DNA from: Ureibacillus acetophenoni
Lineage (GTDB): Bacteria > Bacillota > Bacilli > Bacillales_A > Planococcaceae
Direction: 5' to 3'
Assembly (NCBI RefSeq): GCF_900220965.1
Contig: NZ_OBQC01000016.1
Coordinates: 1 to 64,000 of the forward strand
DNA length: 64,000 nt
Below are positions 35,343 to 44,257 of this stretch, piece by piece. How positions within the stretch are numbered: position 1 is the stretch's first letter; the number at the start of each line of letters is the position of its first letter. Made by a program: the position numbers and the translations under genes. The notes beneath the pieces were generated by a model that did no database searches, had not been told where the DNA came from, and saw only the letters and a program-made list of their open reading frames with translations.

Positions 35343-36743
35343 TTATGATTTGTCTACATTTAGCATAGATAAAACTTTCTGCGCTGTACCCTTACCGTTA
35401 TCAATACAAGCTCCGATACCCACACCAAAATACGAACAACCAGCTATCAAAAGATTAGGATAATTTGAATCCAACTGACTAAGAACATCTTGTAACGCTT
35501 CGTTATGCGCTAAATCATATCTTGGCATTTGGTCAATCCACTTTCTCACATGTACTACAACTGGCTTTTCTTCTATATTTAAACTTAACTTTATATCTTG
35601 AAGTGCAACTTCTGTTAACTCCTCTTTAGTCATCTTTTCTAATTCGTCATAACGTGGATTATTACTTTTATAAAATAAACGTACAAGTAGATTGCCGTTT
35701 AAAGAAGTGTGCTTCCATTTACGGCTCGTCCAAGTTGAAGCATTACATACTAGATCACTATTATGAGAAACGATAAACCCTGTACCATCGGCAGGAAGAA
35801 TCGAATCAGGTAAATCAAAACCTAAATACATCGTAATCGCTGATGCATTAGTAAATTTTTCTAGATATTGATCGAGCTCTTGATCGCTTATTAATGAACG
35901 CACAGCTTGATTAGGTAATGCTAAAATTACTACATCGGCTTGAAGAGTTTCACCGTCACTAAAATTTACTTCATATCCTTCGGTAGTCTTTTTAACTTTC
36001 GTTGTTTCTCGATTTTTATAAATTTCCACATTAGGCAGGTGTTCTTCTATTCGATTAATAAAGGCAGATAATCCTTTTTTGAAGGAAATGAATTTTTTAT
36101 TCGCATCCCTTTCAAATTTTTCTCGATTTGCTTGGAACCCTTTCATAATACTTCCGTATTCATTTTTATAGTCGACTAAATAAGGTAAAGTAGAGCGAAG
36201 AGATAACTCGTAAAGGTTGCCTGAATAAACACCTGCAAGAACTGGTGCAATTTGCTTTTTTACAATTTCTTCTCCTAAGAAATATTCTAGAAATTCACCA
36301 ATTGAACTTTCTTTTGTAAATTGCGTATTCGGAATGTCAGCATCTTGAAGTACACGTTTTTTTCCTTCTTCTGAAATTAACGTACTCGCCATTAATGATT
36401 CTTCACTCATGGGGATTCCAAAAGTAGAACCTGCTGGAATGGCGTGTAGTTCGTTATTTGTATGAATATAAGAAATACCTGTCTCGTTATAAACAAGTTC
36501 TGATTCAAAATTTAACTCGCGAACTAATTCAAGTATTCCTGGATATCTAGCAACCATTGAATCCGCGCCACTCTCCATTATGTACCCCTGTTCATAGACA
36601 GTATGCATTTTCCCACCGAGATATGGGTTTTTCTCTACTAATACTAATCGCGCTTCAATATTTTCTTCTTTTAATTTTTTGTTAAGGTAATACATTGTTG
36701 TAACACCTGTAATACCTCCACCAATCACTGCTACAGTTTTCAT
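35343..36743 (-). CDS. hemY: Protoporphyrinogen/coproporphyrinogen oxidase
   Basis: A 466-residue flavoenzyme of haem synthesis. The N-terminal dinucleotide-binding motif VIGGGITGVTTMYYL, GGKMHTVYEQGYIMESGADS and the C-terminal NLLIAGCSYFGVGIGACIDNG block match the HemY/HemG family of Gram-positive bacteria, where it oxidises coproporphyrinogen III. The start at ATG 36743 follows AGGAG; a GTG two codons upstream is too close. It stands alone here, without hemE/hemH, and palindrome array C lies upstream. Confidence 0.93.
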   Translation of the reverse strand: MKTVAVIGGGITGVTTMYYLNKKLKEENIEARLVLVEKNPYLGGKMHTVYEQGYIMESGADSMVARYPGILELVRELNFESELVYNETGISYIHTNNELHAIPAGSTFGIPMSEESLMASTLISEEGKKRVLQDADIPNTQFTKESSIGEFLEYFLGEEIVKKQIAPVLAGVYSGNLYELSLRSTLPYLVDYKNEYGSIMKGFQANREKFERDANKKFISFKKGLSAFINRIEEHLPNVEIYKNRETTKVKKTTEGYEVNFSDGETLQADVVILALPNQAVRSLISDQELDQYLEKFTNASAITMYLGFDLPDSILPADGTGFIVSHNSDLVCNASTWTSRKWKHTSLNGNLLVRLFYKSNNPRYDELEKMTKEELTEVALQDIKLSLNIEEKPVVVHVRKWIDQMPRYDLAHNEALQDVLSQLDSNYPNLLIAGCSYFGVGIGACIDNGKGTAQKVLSMLNVDKS

Positions 36744-36873
36744 ATACACAACTCCTCTTGTGTCCTAGTACTCTTAGTATAAGCCTTTTTCTTTTGTAAT
36801 AATTGTGAGATGTATTACAAATTTCGGAATTTGCTTTGAATGATGGGCAAGACTGCAACAAAAAGTTGTAGTT

Positions 36874-37199
36874 TGACTTGGAAACATGTTTTTGCGTGAC
36901 ATCTTACTTGGGACTCTCCATTTTTTGTCATGCAACTCGCTTTTGCGTGACAACTTACCAAGGATTCTTTACTTTTTGTCATGCAACCTGCTTTTGAGTG
37001 ACAACTTTCTTGGGACTCTCCATTTTTTGTCATGCAACTCGCTTTTGCGTGACAACTTACCAAGGATTCCTTACTTTTTGTCATGCAATCTGCTTTTGCG
37101 TGACAACTTTCTCGGGTCTCTCCATTTTTTGTCACGTAACTCACTATTGCGTGACGATTTTCTCAGGACAACACATTTTTTATCATGCAACTCACAAAA
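36874..37199. repeat. Palindromic tandem array C (51-bp period)
   Basis: Units start at 36925, 36976, 37027, 37078 and 37129, exactly 51 bp apart, with a degenerate one at 36874 and a half unit at 37180. Each has a 29-bp palindrome (arms TTGTCATGCAA and TTGCGTGACAA around a 7-nt loop) and a 22-bp linker. Two linker types alternate (CTTACCAAGGATTC and CTTTCTTGGGACTC), giving 102-bp dimers. The sequence is unrelated to arrays A/B, but the layout is the same. Confidence 0.92.
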
Positions 37200-37205
37200 A
37201 TAAAA

Positions 37206-37244
37206 AAATCCATCAGCGTCGACTCTCCTCAACACCGATGGATT
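37206..37244 (-). terminator. Terminator of the SpxH-like gene
   Basis: On the minus strand AATCCATCGGTGT pairs with CGCTGATGGATT, followed by TTTTTA. Confidence 0.8.
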
Positions 37245-37255
37245 CCCAGTTTTAA

Positions 37256-38182
37256 CTATTCATTATGCGTAATATAAACTTCCCCCAGAATTTCCCTCAC
37301 TTGGTAGCTGTCTTCAGCTAATTCCTTATCAACAAAAGCTTGAACTTCTGATTGCTCTAGATCGTACATTACTTCAATTTCTTTTGAGAATAAAAGCTTC
37401 TCTTTTGGAAGTAATTTAGCTAAAGATGGTTGTTGTTTCGGTTGGATGTCTTCCTCACCCAATATTTGTTTTAACCCTTCCACATAGTATTCGAATGGGC
37501 GACCACCTACAATTTTCACACCTTTGTTCTCTTCATTAACCATAATAATAGTAGGGAAGCCTCTAGCACCTAAACTTCTTGTAAGAGCAAAGTCTTCATT
37601 CAATAACTTGTTACCATTTCCTCTCTCTGCTTCATTTACGATTGCTTCACCATCTAATCCAAGTTTGTTTACAATATCAATCAATACAGATTCCTCTGAA
37701 ATATTTTGATTAAATGCAAACAACTCTTCTCTCATTCGGCGTAAAAATTTTAATGCTAGTTCATCGTCATACTTTTGTTGAATCACTTTAAATACACGAG
37801 ATGGTGGGAATGAGGATTGTACTGGATTATCAATCATTAATGAACCATCAATCGGCATTCTTGAAAATTCCCCAACTTCTCTCCAATGAGGTGCAACATC
37901 TGCCGGTTTAAAAATACCGTTTGCCGGATCTATTGGACCGTCATGCCATTTTTCTAACAGTCCACCCATAACTGCCTTGAAGTTAAAGTAATGGCCATAC
38001 TGTTCTACAAATCGACCTAGTACAGGTTCAATTGCCCAACAATGTGAACAGATAGGATCTGTTACGTAGTATAAGTTAACCGTTTTCTTAGGTTGGTTGA
38101 AATCAATAACTTGTAACTCCTCCTCTTCTGATACACCACATACTCCTGTTTCTAAATCACAAATCATTTGTTGATTCTTCAT
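37256..38182 (-). CDS. DsbA-fold protein, SpxH/YjbH-FrnE family
   Basis: A 308-residue thioredoxin-fold protein with redox motif Cys45-Ser-His-Cys48 (DPICSHCWAIEPVL). A cis-proline-type GFPTIIMV segment lies near residue 220, and a C-terminal extension (about 250-308) is beyond the DsbA fold. The family includes YjbH/SpxH, the adaptor that presents Spx to ClpXP, and FrnE-like oxidoreductases. The N-terminal CDLETGVCGVSE motif is shared by many Bacillales homologues. No signal peptide, so it is cytosolic. Whether it is the Spx adaptor or a paralogue cannot be told here. Confidence 0.8.
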   Translation of the reverse strand: MKNQQMICDLETGVCGVSEEEELQVIDFNQPKKTVNLYYVTDPICSHCWAIEPVLGRFVEQYGHYFNFKAVMGGLLEKWHDGPIDPANGIFKPADVAPHWREVGEFSRMPIDGSLMIDNPVQSSFPPSRVFKVIQQKYDDELALKFLRRMREELFAFNQNISEESVLIDIVNKLGLDGEAIVNEAERGNGNKLLNEDFALTRSLGARGFPTIIMVNEENKGVKIVGGRPFEYYVEGLKQILGEEDIQPKQQPSLAKLLPKEKLLFSKEIEVMYDLEQSEVQAFVDKELAEDSYQVREILGEVYITHNE

Positions 38183-38332
38183 TTTAAAAACCCCTCTCTA
38201 TTAATGTTTTATTTCCTTTGGTTAACTACAGTTTAGGTGATATTAAAAATCAACAACACCAATAATTCCTTCAATCTGTCGTTTATCCAACACATAATCG
38301 AAAGTGTTTAAAAAACTATCGCCCAAATAAAA

Positions 38333-38362
38333 AATAACCTTCGATTAAATCGAAAGTTATTT
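38333..38362 (-). terminator. Terminator of the Sel1-repeat gene
   Basis: On the minus strand AATAACTTTCGATT pairs with AATCGAAGGTTATT, followed by a T run. It overlaps the stop codon at 38357. Confidence 0.85.
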
Positions 38363-39232
38363 TTCCATCATATTAATTTGTTGTTCTGCAAGTAATCGCC
38401 ATTTTTTCGCTTTTTCCAGATCTTTTTTCACGTCAATCCCTTGTTCATAAATCCTTGCAATATTTATTTTAGATTGTAGATCCCCTAGGAGTGAAGCTTG
38501 TTTGTAGTAGGAGAGAGCCAACTTGCCATTACGCCCAATATCAATTCCATTCTCAAAAATAAAACCTAGGTTAAATAATGAATCTACATGATAGACATTT
38601 GCGCCTTTTTTAAACCAATCAATTGCCGTTTTTATATTTTGTTCTTTTCCTAACAGCCCATCTAAATATATGGAACCTATACGATATTGTGCTTCTTCAT
38701 CACCAAGTTCGGCAGCTTGCAAGTAATATTGGAAAGCACGTTCTTCATCTTTTTCAATTCCTACACCTTGTTCATAGAGTATCCCTAAAGTAAACATTGC
38801 TTCTGGAACATTTTGTTCTGCCGCAAATGTAAACCACTTAACTGCCTCTACCTCGTTTTCTTCTACACCTTCACCGTTTAAGTACATATCAGCTAAGTTG
38901 TTTGCCGCGTCAGCGTGTCCTTTTTCAGCTGCCTTTTTATAAAGCTTAAAAGCTTCTTCATAATCTTCTTCCATTATCTCGCCATCGATATAGCAATTCG
39001 CTAATAAATATTGCGCTTCAGTATTTCCTCTCGAAGCAGCACTTTGCAACCAAAATAGATAGCCATCATTTTTTTTAATCTGCTTATAAGTTTCAGCAAC
39101 ATATAACATTGCTTCTTCATTTCCGTTACGTGCAAGATCAAGCTGGGACAGTATGTCATTAATTTGTAATTCGTTTAATGGGTTACTTGATTCTTCAAGT
39201 AATTGTAATAACAATTCTTTATTTGAGTACAA
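38357..39232 (-). CDS. Sel1-repeat (TPR-like) protein
   Basis: A 291-residue soluble protein made of six or seven Sel1-type repeats of about 36 residues (for example GNTEAQYLLANCYIDGEIM, GHADAANNLADMYLNGEGV, NVPEAMFTLGILYEQGVGI, GDEEAQYRIGSIYLDGLLG). Such solenoids bind proteins; no enzyme domain is attached and no signal peptide is present. The start is TTG, six bases after GGTGG. The partner is unknown. Its position between the SpxH-like gene and a LysR regulator gives no clear clue. Confidence 0.88.
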   Translation of the reverse strand: MYSNKELLLQLLEESSNPLNELQINDILSQLDLARNGNEEAMLYVAETYKQIKKNDGYLFWLQSAASRGNTEAQYLLANCYIDGEIMEEDYEEAFKLYKKAAEKGHADAANNLADMYLNGEGVEENEVEAVKWFTFAAEQNVPEAMFTLGILYEQGVGIEKDEERAFQYYLQAAELGDEEAQYRIGSIYLDGLLGKEQNIKTAIDWFKKGANVYHVDSLFNLGFIFENGIDIGRNGKLALSYYKQASLLGDLQSKINIARIYEQGIDVKKDLEKAKKWRLLAEQQINMMEK

Positions 39233-39283
39233 AAATTACCACCTAAATTCGGTTTGTTTAAATGCAGTTAAAAAAGTGATTAC

Positions 39284-40168
39284 TTATTTGTTCGAATAAT
39301 ATTCAACTAAATAATTTTTAAATTGAGTTGCAGCAGGTGATAAATAACGCCCTTTCGCCCAAGCAACGCCAATTTTTCTTTCACAAACAGGATCTGTAAC
39401 TCTAATCTTTTTGACATGATATTCATTTAAACCTTTAATCTCCGGAATTAAAGAAACACCTAGTCCTGCTCCAACAAATCCTGCTACAGTGTGCATTTCT
39501 TCACCTGCAAATGTCGTATTTGCCGTTACTCCAGCTTGCTCCAAAAATTGATCAACAATATTTCTTAAGGCATTTCCACGCTTAATAGAAATAAACTTTT
39601 CGTCCTTTATTTCTTCTAATCGAATTGTATCATGATTGGCGAATTTGTGATTATTTGGAACTATGACAAATAGTTCTTCACTCCAAAGCTCTACCCACTG
39701 TATATCCATTATTTTTGACTGAATTTTTTGAGATAAACATAAATCGATGCTTCCTTCTTCTAGACCTTTTAATAAATTATAGGAAGAGCTTTGGGTTAAC
39801 GTAAATTTCATATTAGGATACTTTAGAGGAATATGTGCCATTAATTCAGGAACTACAGACATACCTAACGTATGGATAAAACCAAAAGAAACTTCACCAA
39901 ATCCTGGTTTCACTAATTCATTTATTTCTTCTTTTGCTTTATCAAATTCATCTAAAATAATATCTACGCTTTCTAAAAACAATTTCCCATATCGGTTAAG
40001 AAATATCGATCGACCTTGCCGATCAAAAAGTGGCACTCCCAATATTTGTTCGATATTCGAAATAGACTTACTTAAAGCTGGTTGAGAAATATTTAACTTT
40101 TCAGCAGCTTGGGTCATATGTTGCAATTGAGCAACCGTTTTAAAATATTCCAATTGTTGAATTTCCAA
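39284..40168 (-). CDS. LysR-family transcriptional regulator
   Basis: A 294-residue LysR protein. The winged helix-turn-helix spans about residues 1-60 (TQAAEKLNISQPALSKSISNIEQILG) and the effector-binding domain the rest (GFIHTLGMSVVPELMAHIP). The TTG start follows AGAGG by eight bases. It is divergent from the carboxylesterase gene at 40367, which may be its target. The effector is unknown. Confidence 0.9.
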   Translation of the reverse strand: MEIQQLEYFKTVAQLQHMTQAAEKLNISQPALSKSISNIEQILGVPLFDRQGRSIFLNRYGKLFLESVDIILDEFDKAKEEINELVKPGFGEVSFGFIHTLGMSVVPELMAHIPLKYPNMKFTLTQSSSYNLLKGLEEGSIDLCLSQKIQSKIMDIQWVELWSEELFVIVPNNHKFANHDTIRLEEIKDEKFISIKRGNALRNIVDQFLEQAGVTANTTFAGEEMHTVAGFVGAGLGVSLIPEIKGLNEYHVKKIRVTDPVCERKIGVAWAKGRYLSPAATQFKNYLVEYYSNK

Positions 40169-40366
40169 CTATCTTACCTCTTTCTAATCGATAACTTTTG
40201 GGAATTGATTTAATAAAAATAATAAATTGTACTTATGTATTGTTACTACTATAATAAGCATTAACATTAAGTTTGCATATCAAATTGTTTTAAAAAAAAC
40301 AACCACTTTTAGTTAATTTTCATTTCTTTGACACAAAACAACGATACTTAAAAGGAGTTATAAAAA

Positions 40367-41113
40367 ATGAAAATCATCCCGCCAAAACCATTTACTATAG
40401 AGGCTAGCAATCGTGCTGTTCTATTACTTCATGGTTTTACTGGCAATACAAACGATGTAAAACGTTTAGGTCGTTATTTAGCAGAACGCAATTATACTGT
40501 TCACGCACCATTGTATAAAGGACACGGTGGGGCGCCAGAAGCACTTATTAATACAGACCCAATCGAATGGTGGAATAGTGCTGTAGAAGGGTATGATTAT
40601 TTACGTAGTCTAGGTTATGATGAAATTGCGGTTGCTGGAGTTTCACTTGGAGGAATCTTCTCCTTAAGACTTGGCGAAGAACGTCCAACGAAAGCTATTG
40701 TAGCAATGAGTGCACCTGCTATTGCAAAAAGTACGGATAGTCTTCAAAATCGAATTGTCGATTATGCGATTAAATATAAAAAATTGTCTGGCACATACGA
40801 TGAACAAAATGACAGCCCTTCAAAAGTGGCTCAATATGTTCGCATGCCGTCCCTTGAGTATTTACAAGGTATGATTAATGATACAAGTTCAAAATTAGAT
40901 ACAATTCAAACACCAGTTCATATTTTACGAGGACTGAATGATGATGATTATTACTGCCAAAGTGCAGATATAATATATAATTCTGTAAAATCACGTATTA
41001 AATCAGTAAAGAGTTTTATTAATTCTGGTCATATTTTAACTTTAGATAAAGAAAAGGAACTTGTTTTTGAAGAAGTTTACCGATTCTTTGAAAGTTTAAA
41101 ATGGAATGATTAA
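40367..41113 (+). CDS. Carboxylesterase (Est30/YvaK type)
   Basis: A 248-residue alpha/beta hydrolase. The oxyanion motif LLHGFTGNTNDV, nucleophile Ser93 (AGVSLGG), Asp near 192-194 (GLNDDD) and His222 (SGHILTLD) form the triad. It closely follows the small carboxylesterases of bacilli that cleave short-chain esters or monoglycerides. No signal peptide. Ribosome binding site AAAGGAG. Divergent from a LysR gene and ended by a bidirectional terminator. Confidence 0.93.
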   Translation: MKIIPPKPFTIEASNRAVLLLHGFTGNTNDVKRLGRYLAERNYTVHAPLYKGHGGAPEALINTDPIEWWNSAVEGYDYLRSLGYDEIAVAGVSLGGIFSLRLGEERPTKAIVAMSAPAIAKSTDSLQNRIVDYAIKYKKLSGTYDEQNDSPSKVAQYVRMPSLEYLQGMINDTSSKLDTIQTPVHILRGLNDDDYYCQSADIIYNSVKSRIKSVKSFINSGHILTLDKEKELVFEEVYRFFESLKWND

Positions 41114-41237
41114 ATTTTTTAAAATTTTTAAATTGTCTGTTTAAAAATCTTAAAATTGGCAACATTATTATTGTATCCCCTAGCAAATTCCCCAATTTGC
41201 TATAAAATAAATGTCCTTTGTGGCATTACATCCCTAT

Positions 41238-41285
41238 AAACAAGCTACATTTAAGATTCCCCGTCTTAAATTGTAGCTTGTTTTT
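41238..41285. terminator. Bidirectional terminator between esterase and endonuclease Q genes
   Basis: AACAAGCTACATTTAAGA pairs with TCTTAAATTGTAGCTTGTT around a 6-nt loop, with T runs on both strands. Confidence 0.85.
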
Positions 41286-41324
41286 ATTATTTGTATAGTG
41301 TTAACGAGATTATCCTATAACTTG

Positions 41325-42488
41325 TTATTGTACCTTCCCATACTTTCCTGCACCACCTACATCGATCGATAATTGCCCTTTACGTGCTTTATCAATAAGT
41401 ATAGCAATCTTTTGAGGAATAACCTCTTCTAATTGTTCCAAGGTAACGAAATGTAATATATTCATTTCGGTCCCAAAAGCATTTAACATACGTTCAATCA
41501 TTTTTGGCCCAACCCCTGGAATGAAATCTAAAGGTACTTGATGGACATAAGGTGGCCTTTTTCTTCTTGGCTCTTGTAAATCTGACAGCTCATGAATGCG
41601 TGTGGAAACTCCTTTTATAAAGTGACGGCTCCCACAATTAAGACAAACAGATTCTCCTTTAGTTAATGGCTCACTACAATTTGCACATGCTGTTGAATGA
41701 TACTTACCAAGTAAAGGATTCAATCCATAGTTTTCAACAACTTTTCGTCCTTCTCTTTCTTGTAAAGCAAGTTGGAGTTCTTCAAAGGTTGCATCCTTCA
41801 ACTCCACTTTTTGATATTCACGCGCTAGTTTTCCAAGAGAATGGGCATCGGAGTTTGTGACAAATGTATATCTCTCTAATTCACTTATATATTTCACCAT
41901 TTCTGAATCAGAACTTAATCCAAGTTCAATTCCATCAATTAATGTTGGATCAAATACCTCCGTTAAGCTACTGATTACTCCTTTACCATACAAACTTTTA
42001 AATGGCGTAAATACATGAGCAGGTATAAAAAGTCCACCCAATTCCTTAACCTTATTTTGTAATGTTAGCCCATCACAATAAATCCTCTGTGAACTTAGTT
42101 GTATATTTTTAAGATGTAAACTCATCCAATTAGAGAATTCCTTCATTATTGTTAATGTAGGAAAGTACGCTAACACATGTATTGGACCGTGACAGTTTTC
42201 ATCATATATTTCAATTTCAGAACCAGGAATTAAGGTTGTGTTTTGATAACGTAAACCACCTTGTGACAATTGTTCTATTTCACCTTTTTTTATGAGTACT
42301 TCAACCTCTTCAATTACTTCTGGAGAATGGCAATCAATTATACCTATAATATCTAAACCTTTTTTAGAACTTGCCGTATCAAGAATATTCTTCAGTGTAA
42401 GGTCTCTACTACCTGTAATTTTTACGGCTTTTCCACTTTCTGTCCTACCGATGTGAATATGTAAATCTGCAAAATAATGACTGTTCAT
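41325..42488 (-). CDS. Endonuclease Q family protein (PHP domain, zinc ribbon, helix-hairpin-helix)
   Basis: A 387-residue protein. The PHP-type metal site begins YFADLHIHIGRT and includes IIDCHSPEV, GSEIEIYDE, VLAYFPT, FIPAHVFTPF and NSDAHS. A zinc finger follows (CANCSEPL... CLNCGSRHF, about 272-292), and a helix-hairpin-helix IPGVGPKMIERM closes it. This matches EndoQ, which in archaea and some bacilli nicks DNA next to deaminated bases. The gene is close to ku and ligD, so the neighbourhood is rich in DNA repair, though transcription units differ. Confidence 0.87.
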   Translation of the reverse strand: MNSHYFADLHIHIGRTESGKAVKITGSRDLTLKNILDTASSKKGLDIIGIIDCHSPEVIEEVEVLIKKGEIEQLSQGGLRYQNTTLIPGSEIEIYDENCHGPIHVLAYFPTLTIMKEFSNWMSLHLKNIQLSSQRIYCDGLTLQNKVKELGGLFIPAHVFTPFKSLYGKGVISSLTEVFDPTLIDGIELGLSSDSEMVKYISELERYTFVTNSDAHSLGKLAREYQKVELKDATFEELQLALQEREGRKVVENYGLNPLLGKYHSTACANCSEPLTKGESVCLNCGSRHFIKGVSTRIHELSDLQEPRRKRPPYVHQVPLDFIPGVGPKMIERMLNAFGTEMNILHFVTLEQLEEVIPQKIAILIDKARKGQLSIDVGGAGKYGKVQ

Positions 42489-42583
42489 AATGCTTCCTTT
42501 CAGCTTGAATTTTACTTTTAGTCTGTCACTTTAAATTAAAAATCTTACAATTAGATTAATGACAAATAACTCCAAAAAAATAA

Positions 42584-42612
42584 ACCCTAAAGTTTTTCTT
42601 CTCTTAGGGTTT
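42584..42612 (-). terminator. Terminator of the YusW-like gene
   Basis: On the minus strand AAACCCTAAGAG and the complementary CTTTAGGGTTT flank a loop, followed by ATTTTTTTGG. Confidence 0.8.
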
Positions 42613-42627
42613 ACCATTTCGTGATTA

Positions 42628-43179
42628 TTAATTTATTATTTTATATTCTTTCACTGTTCCCGAATTATATCTAACTTCTAATTCGAATTTCTTAAAGTCA
42701 TCTGTTAAATCGAAAGCAGTTAATATTTGAACAACAATTTCACTTTCGTCGGTATTTTCATCAAAATTCAATTGTTCAAAGTATTTTAGTAAACTGTTTT
42801 TTGCTTCTTCACCTGATACTCGGACATTATTCACTTCGTCTTCAATTTCTGCTTTAATGTTATTTTCACCAAGATATTCATAATCCACTTCAAATGAAAT
42901 GTCATTAGCATACTCAATGTCTAAGTCGAAGTCTAGATACTGTGTTAGAGCGGTAACTTCTTTTCCTCCATTGTTATTCACTTCAGTTCGCTCATTTGCA
43001 TGTTGGTTATTGACTGCGTCTGTATCTTCTTGTGTCTTCGTTTGTTCCGTATTTGCAACATCAGCATTGTTATTATTGGAAGTTGTTTCTTCTGTATTAT
43101 CCTTATCATTTGCTGACGTATTACAACCATAAAACAGCACCATAGACAAACTTAATAACATGATCATAAAAATCCTCAT
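42628..43179 (-). CDS. YusW-like lipoprotein
   Basis: A 183-residue lipoprotein. The signal peptide MRIFMIMLLSLSMVLFYGC ends in a plausible lipobox, then an Asn/Thr/Glu-rich low-complexity linker (about 20-70) and a C-terminal domain (LDFDLDIEYANDISFEVDYE; KNSLLKYFEQLNF) like YusW of bacilli. Function unknown. I start at ATG 43179; an ATG 12 codons earlier would put a charged stretch ahead of the signal peptide. Confidence 0.75.
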   Translation of the reverse strand: MRIFMIMLLSLSMVLFYGCNTSANDKDNTEETTSNNNNADVANTEQTKTQEDTDAVNNQHANERTEVNNNGGKEVTALTQYLDFDLDIEYANDISFEVDYEYLGENNIKAEIEDEVNNVRVSGEEAKNSLLKYFEQLNFDENTDESEIVVQILTAFDLTDDFKKFELEVRYNSGTVKEYKIIN

Positions 43180-43276
43180 TAATATGCACCATCCCTTTAA
43201 TATGTTATTTCTCACATATTTTCCCCGAGAAATGAGATTTTATCCTTTATCTACATGATTTTTTCACGAGTAGAAA

Positions 43277-43314
43277 ATCTGAAAAAACCATCTGCATATT
43301 TGATGCAGATGGCT
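43277..43314 (-). terminator. Terminator of ku
   Basis: On the minus strand CCATCTGCAT pairs with ATGCAGATGG, followed by TTTTTTC. Confidence 0.85.
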
Positions 43315-43322
43315 ATTGTAAC

Positions 43323-44159
43323 TTATGCTTTTTTCTTAACAGCAGTTTTTCTTTTTCGAGTAGTTGTTGTCGTTGATTTCTTACGTGTTTTATCAAGAGA
43401 TGCTTGTAAAGCAGACATTAAGTCGGTCATATCTGAAGGGATTGTTGTTTCCTTTTCTGATGCTGTAACCGTTAGCTCGCCCGCTTTTTTCTTTTCGATT
43501 AATTCTAATAATGCTGTACGGTAATCATCTTGGTATTTATCTGGCTCAAATTTATCAGATAGCTGTTCGATTAACATCATTGCCGTATCTAACTCTTTTT
43601 GAGCTATTTTTTCATCACTAGGGATATTCGGAACCTCTTCCGCATTTCGGACTTCATCTGGAAAATGAATTGTCTCCATTAATAACGTATCTTTATACAC
43701 ACGCACAATGGCAAGCTGTTCTTTTGAACGAATTGTAATTTTGGCAACTCCAATTTTCCCTGATTCTTGTAGCGCCTTACGTAATAGTGCATATGGTTTC
43801 CCACCTCCACTATCCGGAGCTAAGAAATAACTTTTTTCGAAGTAAATTGGATCAATTTCCTCCAATTTTACGAATTCTAATATTTCTACTGATTTATCTT
43901 CATTTTCTTTTTTTAAGTTTTCTAATTCCTCATCATCCAGAACGACAAATTTATTTTTAGAATACTCGTACGCTTTAACAATTTCTTCGTTTTTAATTTC
44001 CTTATCGCAAACAGGACATACTTTACTATAGTTAATCGGACTGTGACATTCTTTATGCAGCTGTCGTAATTTTATATCTCGATTTTCTGTAGCTGTATGT
44101 AGCTTAATTGGAATATTAACTAATCCAAAACTAATGCTACCTTTCCAAACTGTATGCAT
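43323..44159 (-). CDS. ku: Ku protein (non-homologous end joining)
   Basis: A 278-residue bacterial Ku homodimer subunit that binds DNA ends and recruits LigD. The N terminus HTVWKGSISFGLVNIPIKLHT, the zinc-like CPVCDKEI block, YFLAPDSGGGKPYALLRKAL and ITIRSKEQLAIVRVY are typical. The basic C-terminal tail (KTRKKSTTTTTRKRKTAVKK) may bind DNA or LigD. The ATG 44159 follows AGGTGAG. Divergent from ligD with about 100 bp between. Confidence 0.95.
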   Translation of the reverse strand: MHTVWKGSISFGLVNIPIKLHTATENRDIKLRQLHKECHSPINYSKVCPVCDKEIKNEEIVKAYEYSKNKFVVLDDEELENLKKENEDKSVEILEFVKLEEIDPIYFEKSYFLAPDSGGGKPYALLRKALQESGKIGVAKITIRSKEQLAIVRVYKDTLLMETIHFPDEVRNAEEVPNIPSDEKIAQKELDTAMMLIEQLSDKFEPDKYQDDYRTALLELIEKKKAGELTVTASEKETTIPSDMTDLMSALQASLDKTRKKSTTTTTRKRKTAVKKKA

Positions 44160-44257
44160 TTTTCTCACCTACTTTTTTCTTATTATCTGTTGTTTTCATT
44201 CTTCTATGTATAAGTACAAAAGATATCCAAAAACTAATGAAAAAAGAGGTTTTGCTA

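Larger units (their letters stand above)
36744..37255. other. Intergenic region dominated by palindromic array C
   Basis: About 510 bp between hemY and the SpxH-like gene. It contains the hemY promoter region (unresolved), array C (36874-37199) and a terminator (37206-37244). Because 51 is a multiple of three, long open frames appear by chance on both strands; they have no plausible ribosome binding sites. Confidence 0.7.

Noticed and set aside
36815-37255. Long open frames through array C on both strands, with a 17-residue Cys/His repeat on the minus strand
   Set aside because: The 51-bp period is a multiple of three, so any frame without a stop in one unit stays open. No ribosome binding site or start fits, frames are open on both strands, and the palindromes explain the sequence better.
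44160-44257. Forespore sigma-G promoter between ku and ligD
   Set aside because: TGGATA and CATAGAA on the minus strand are spaced by only 15 bp and match the consensus poorly.
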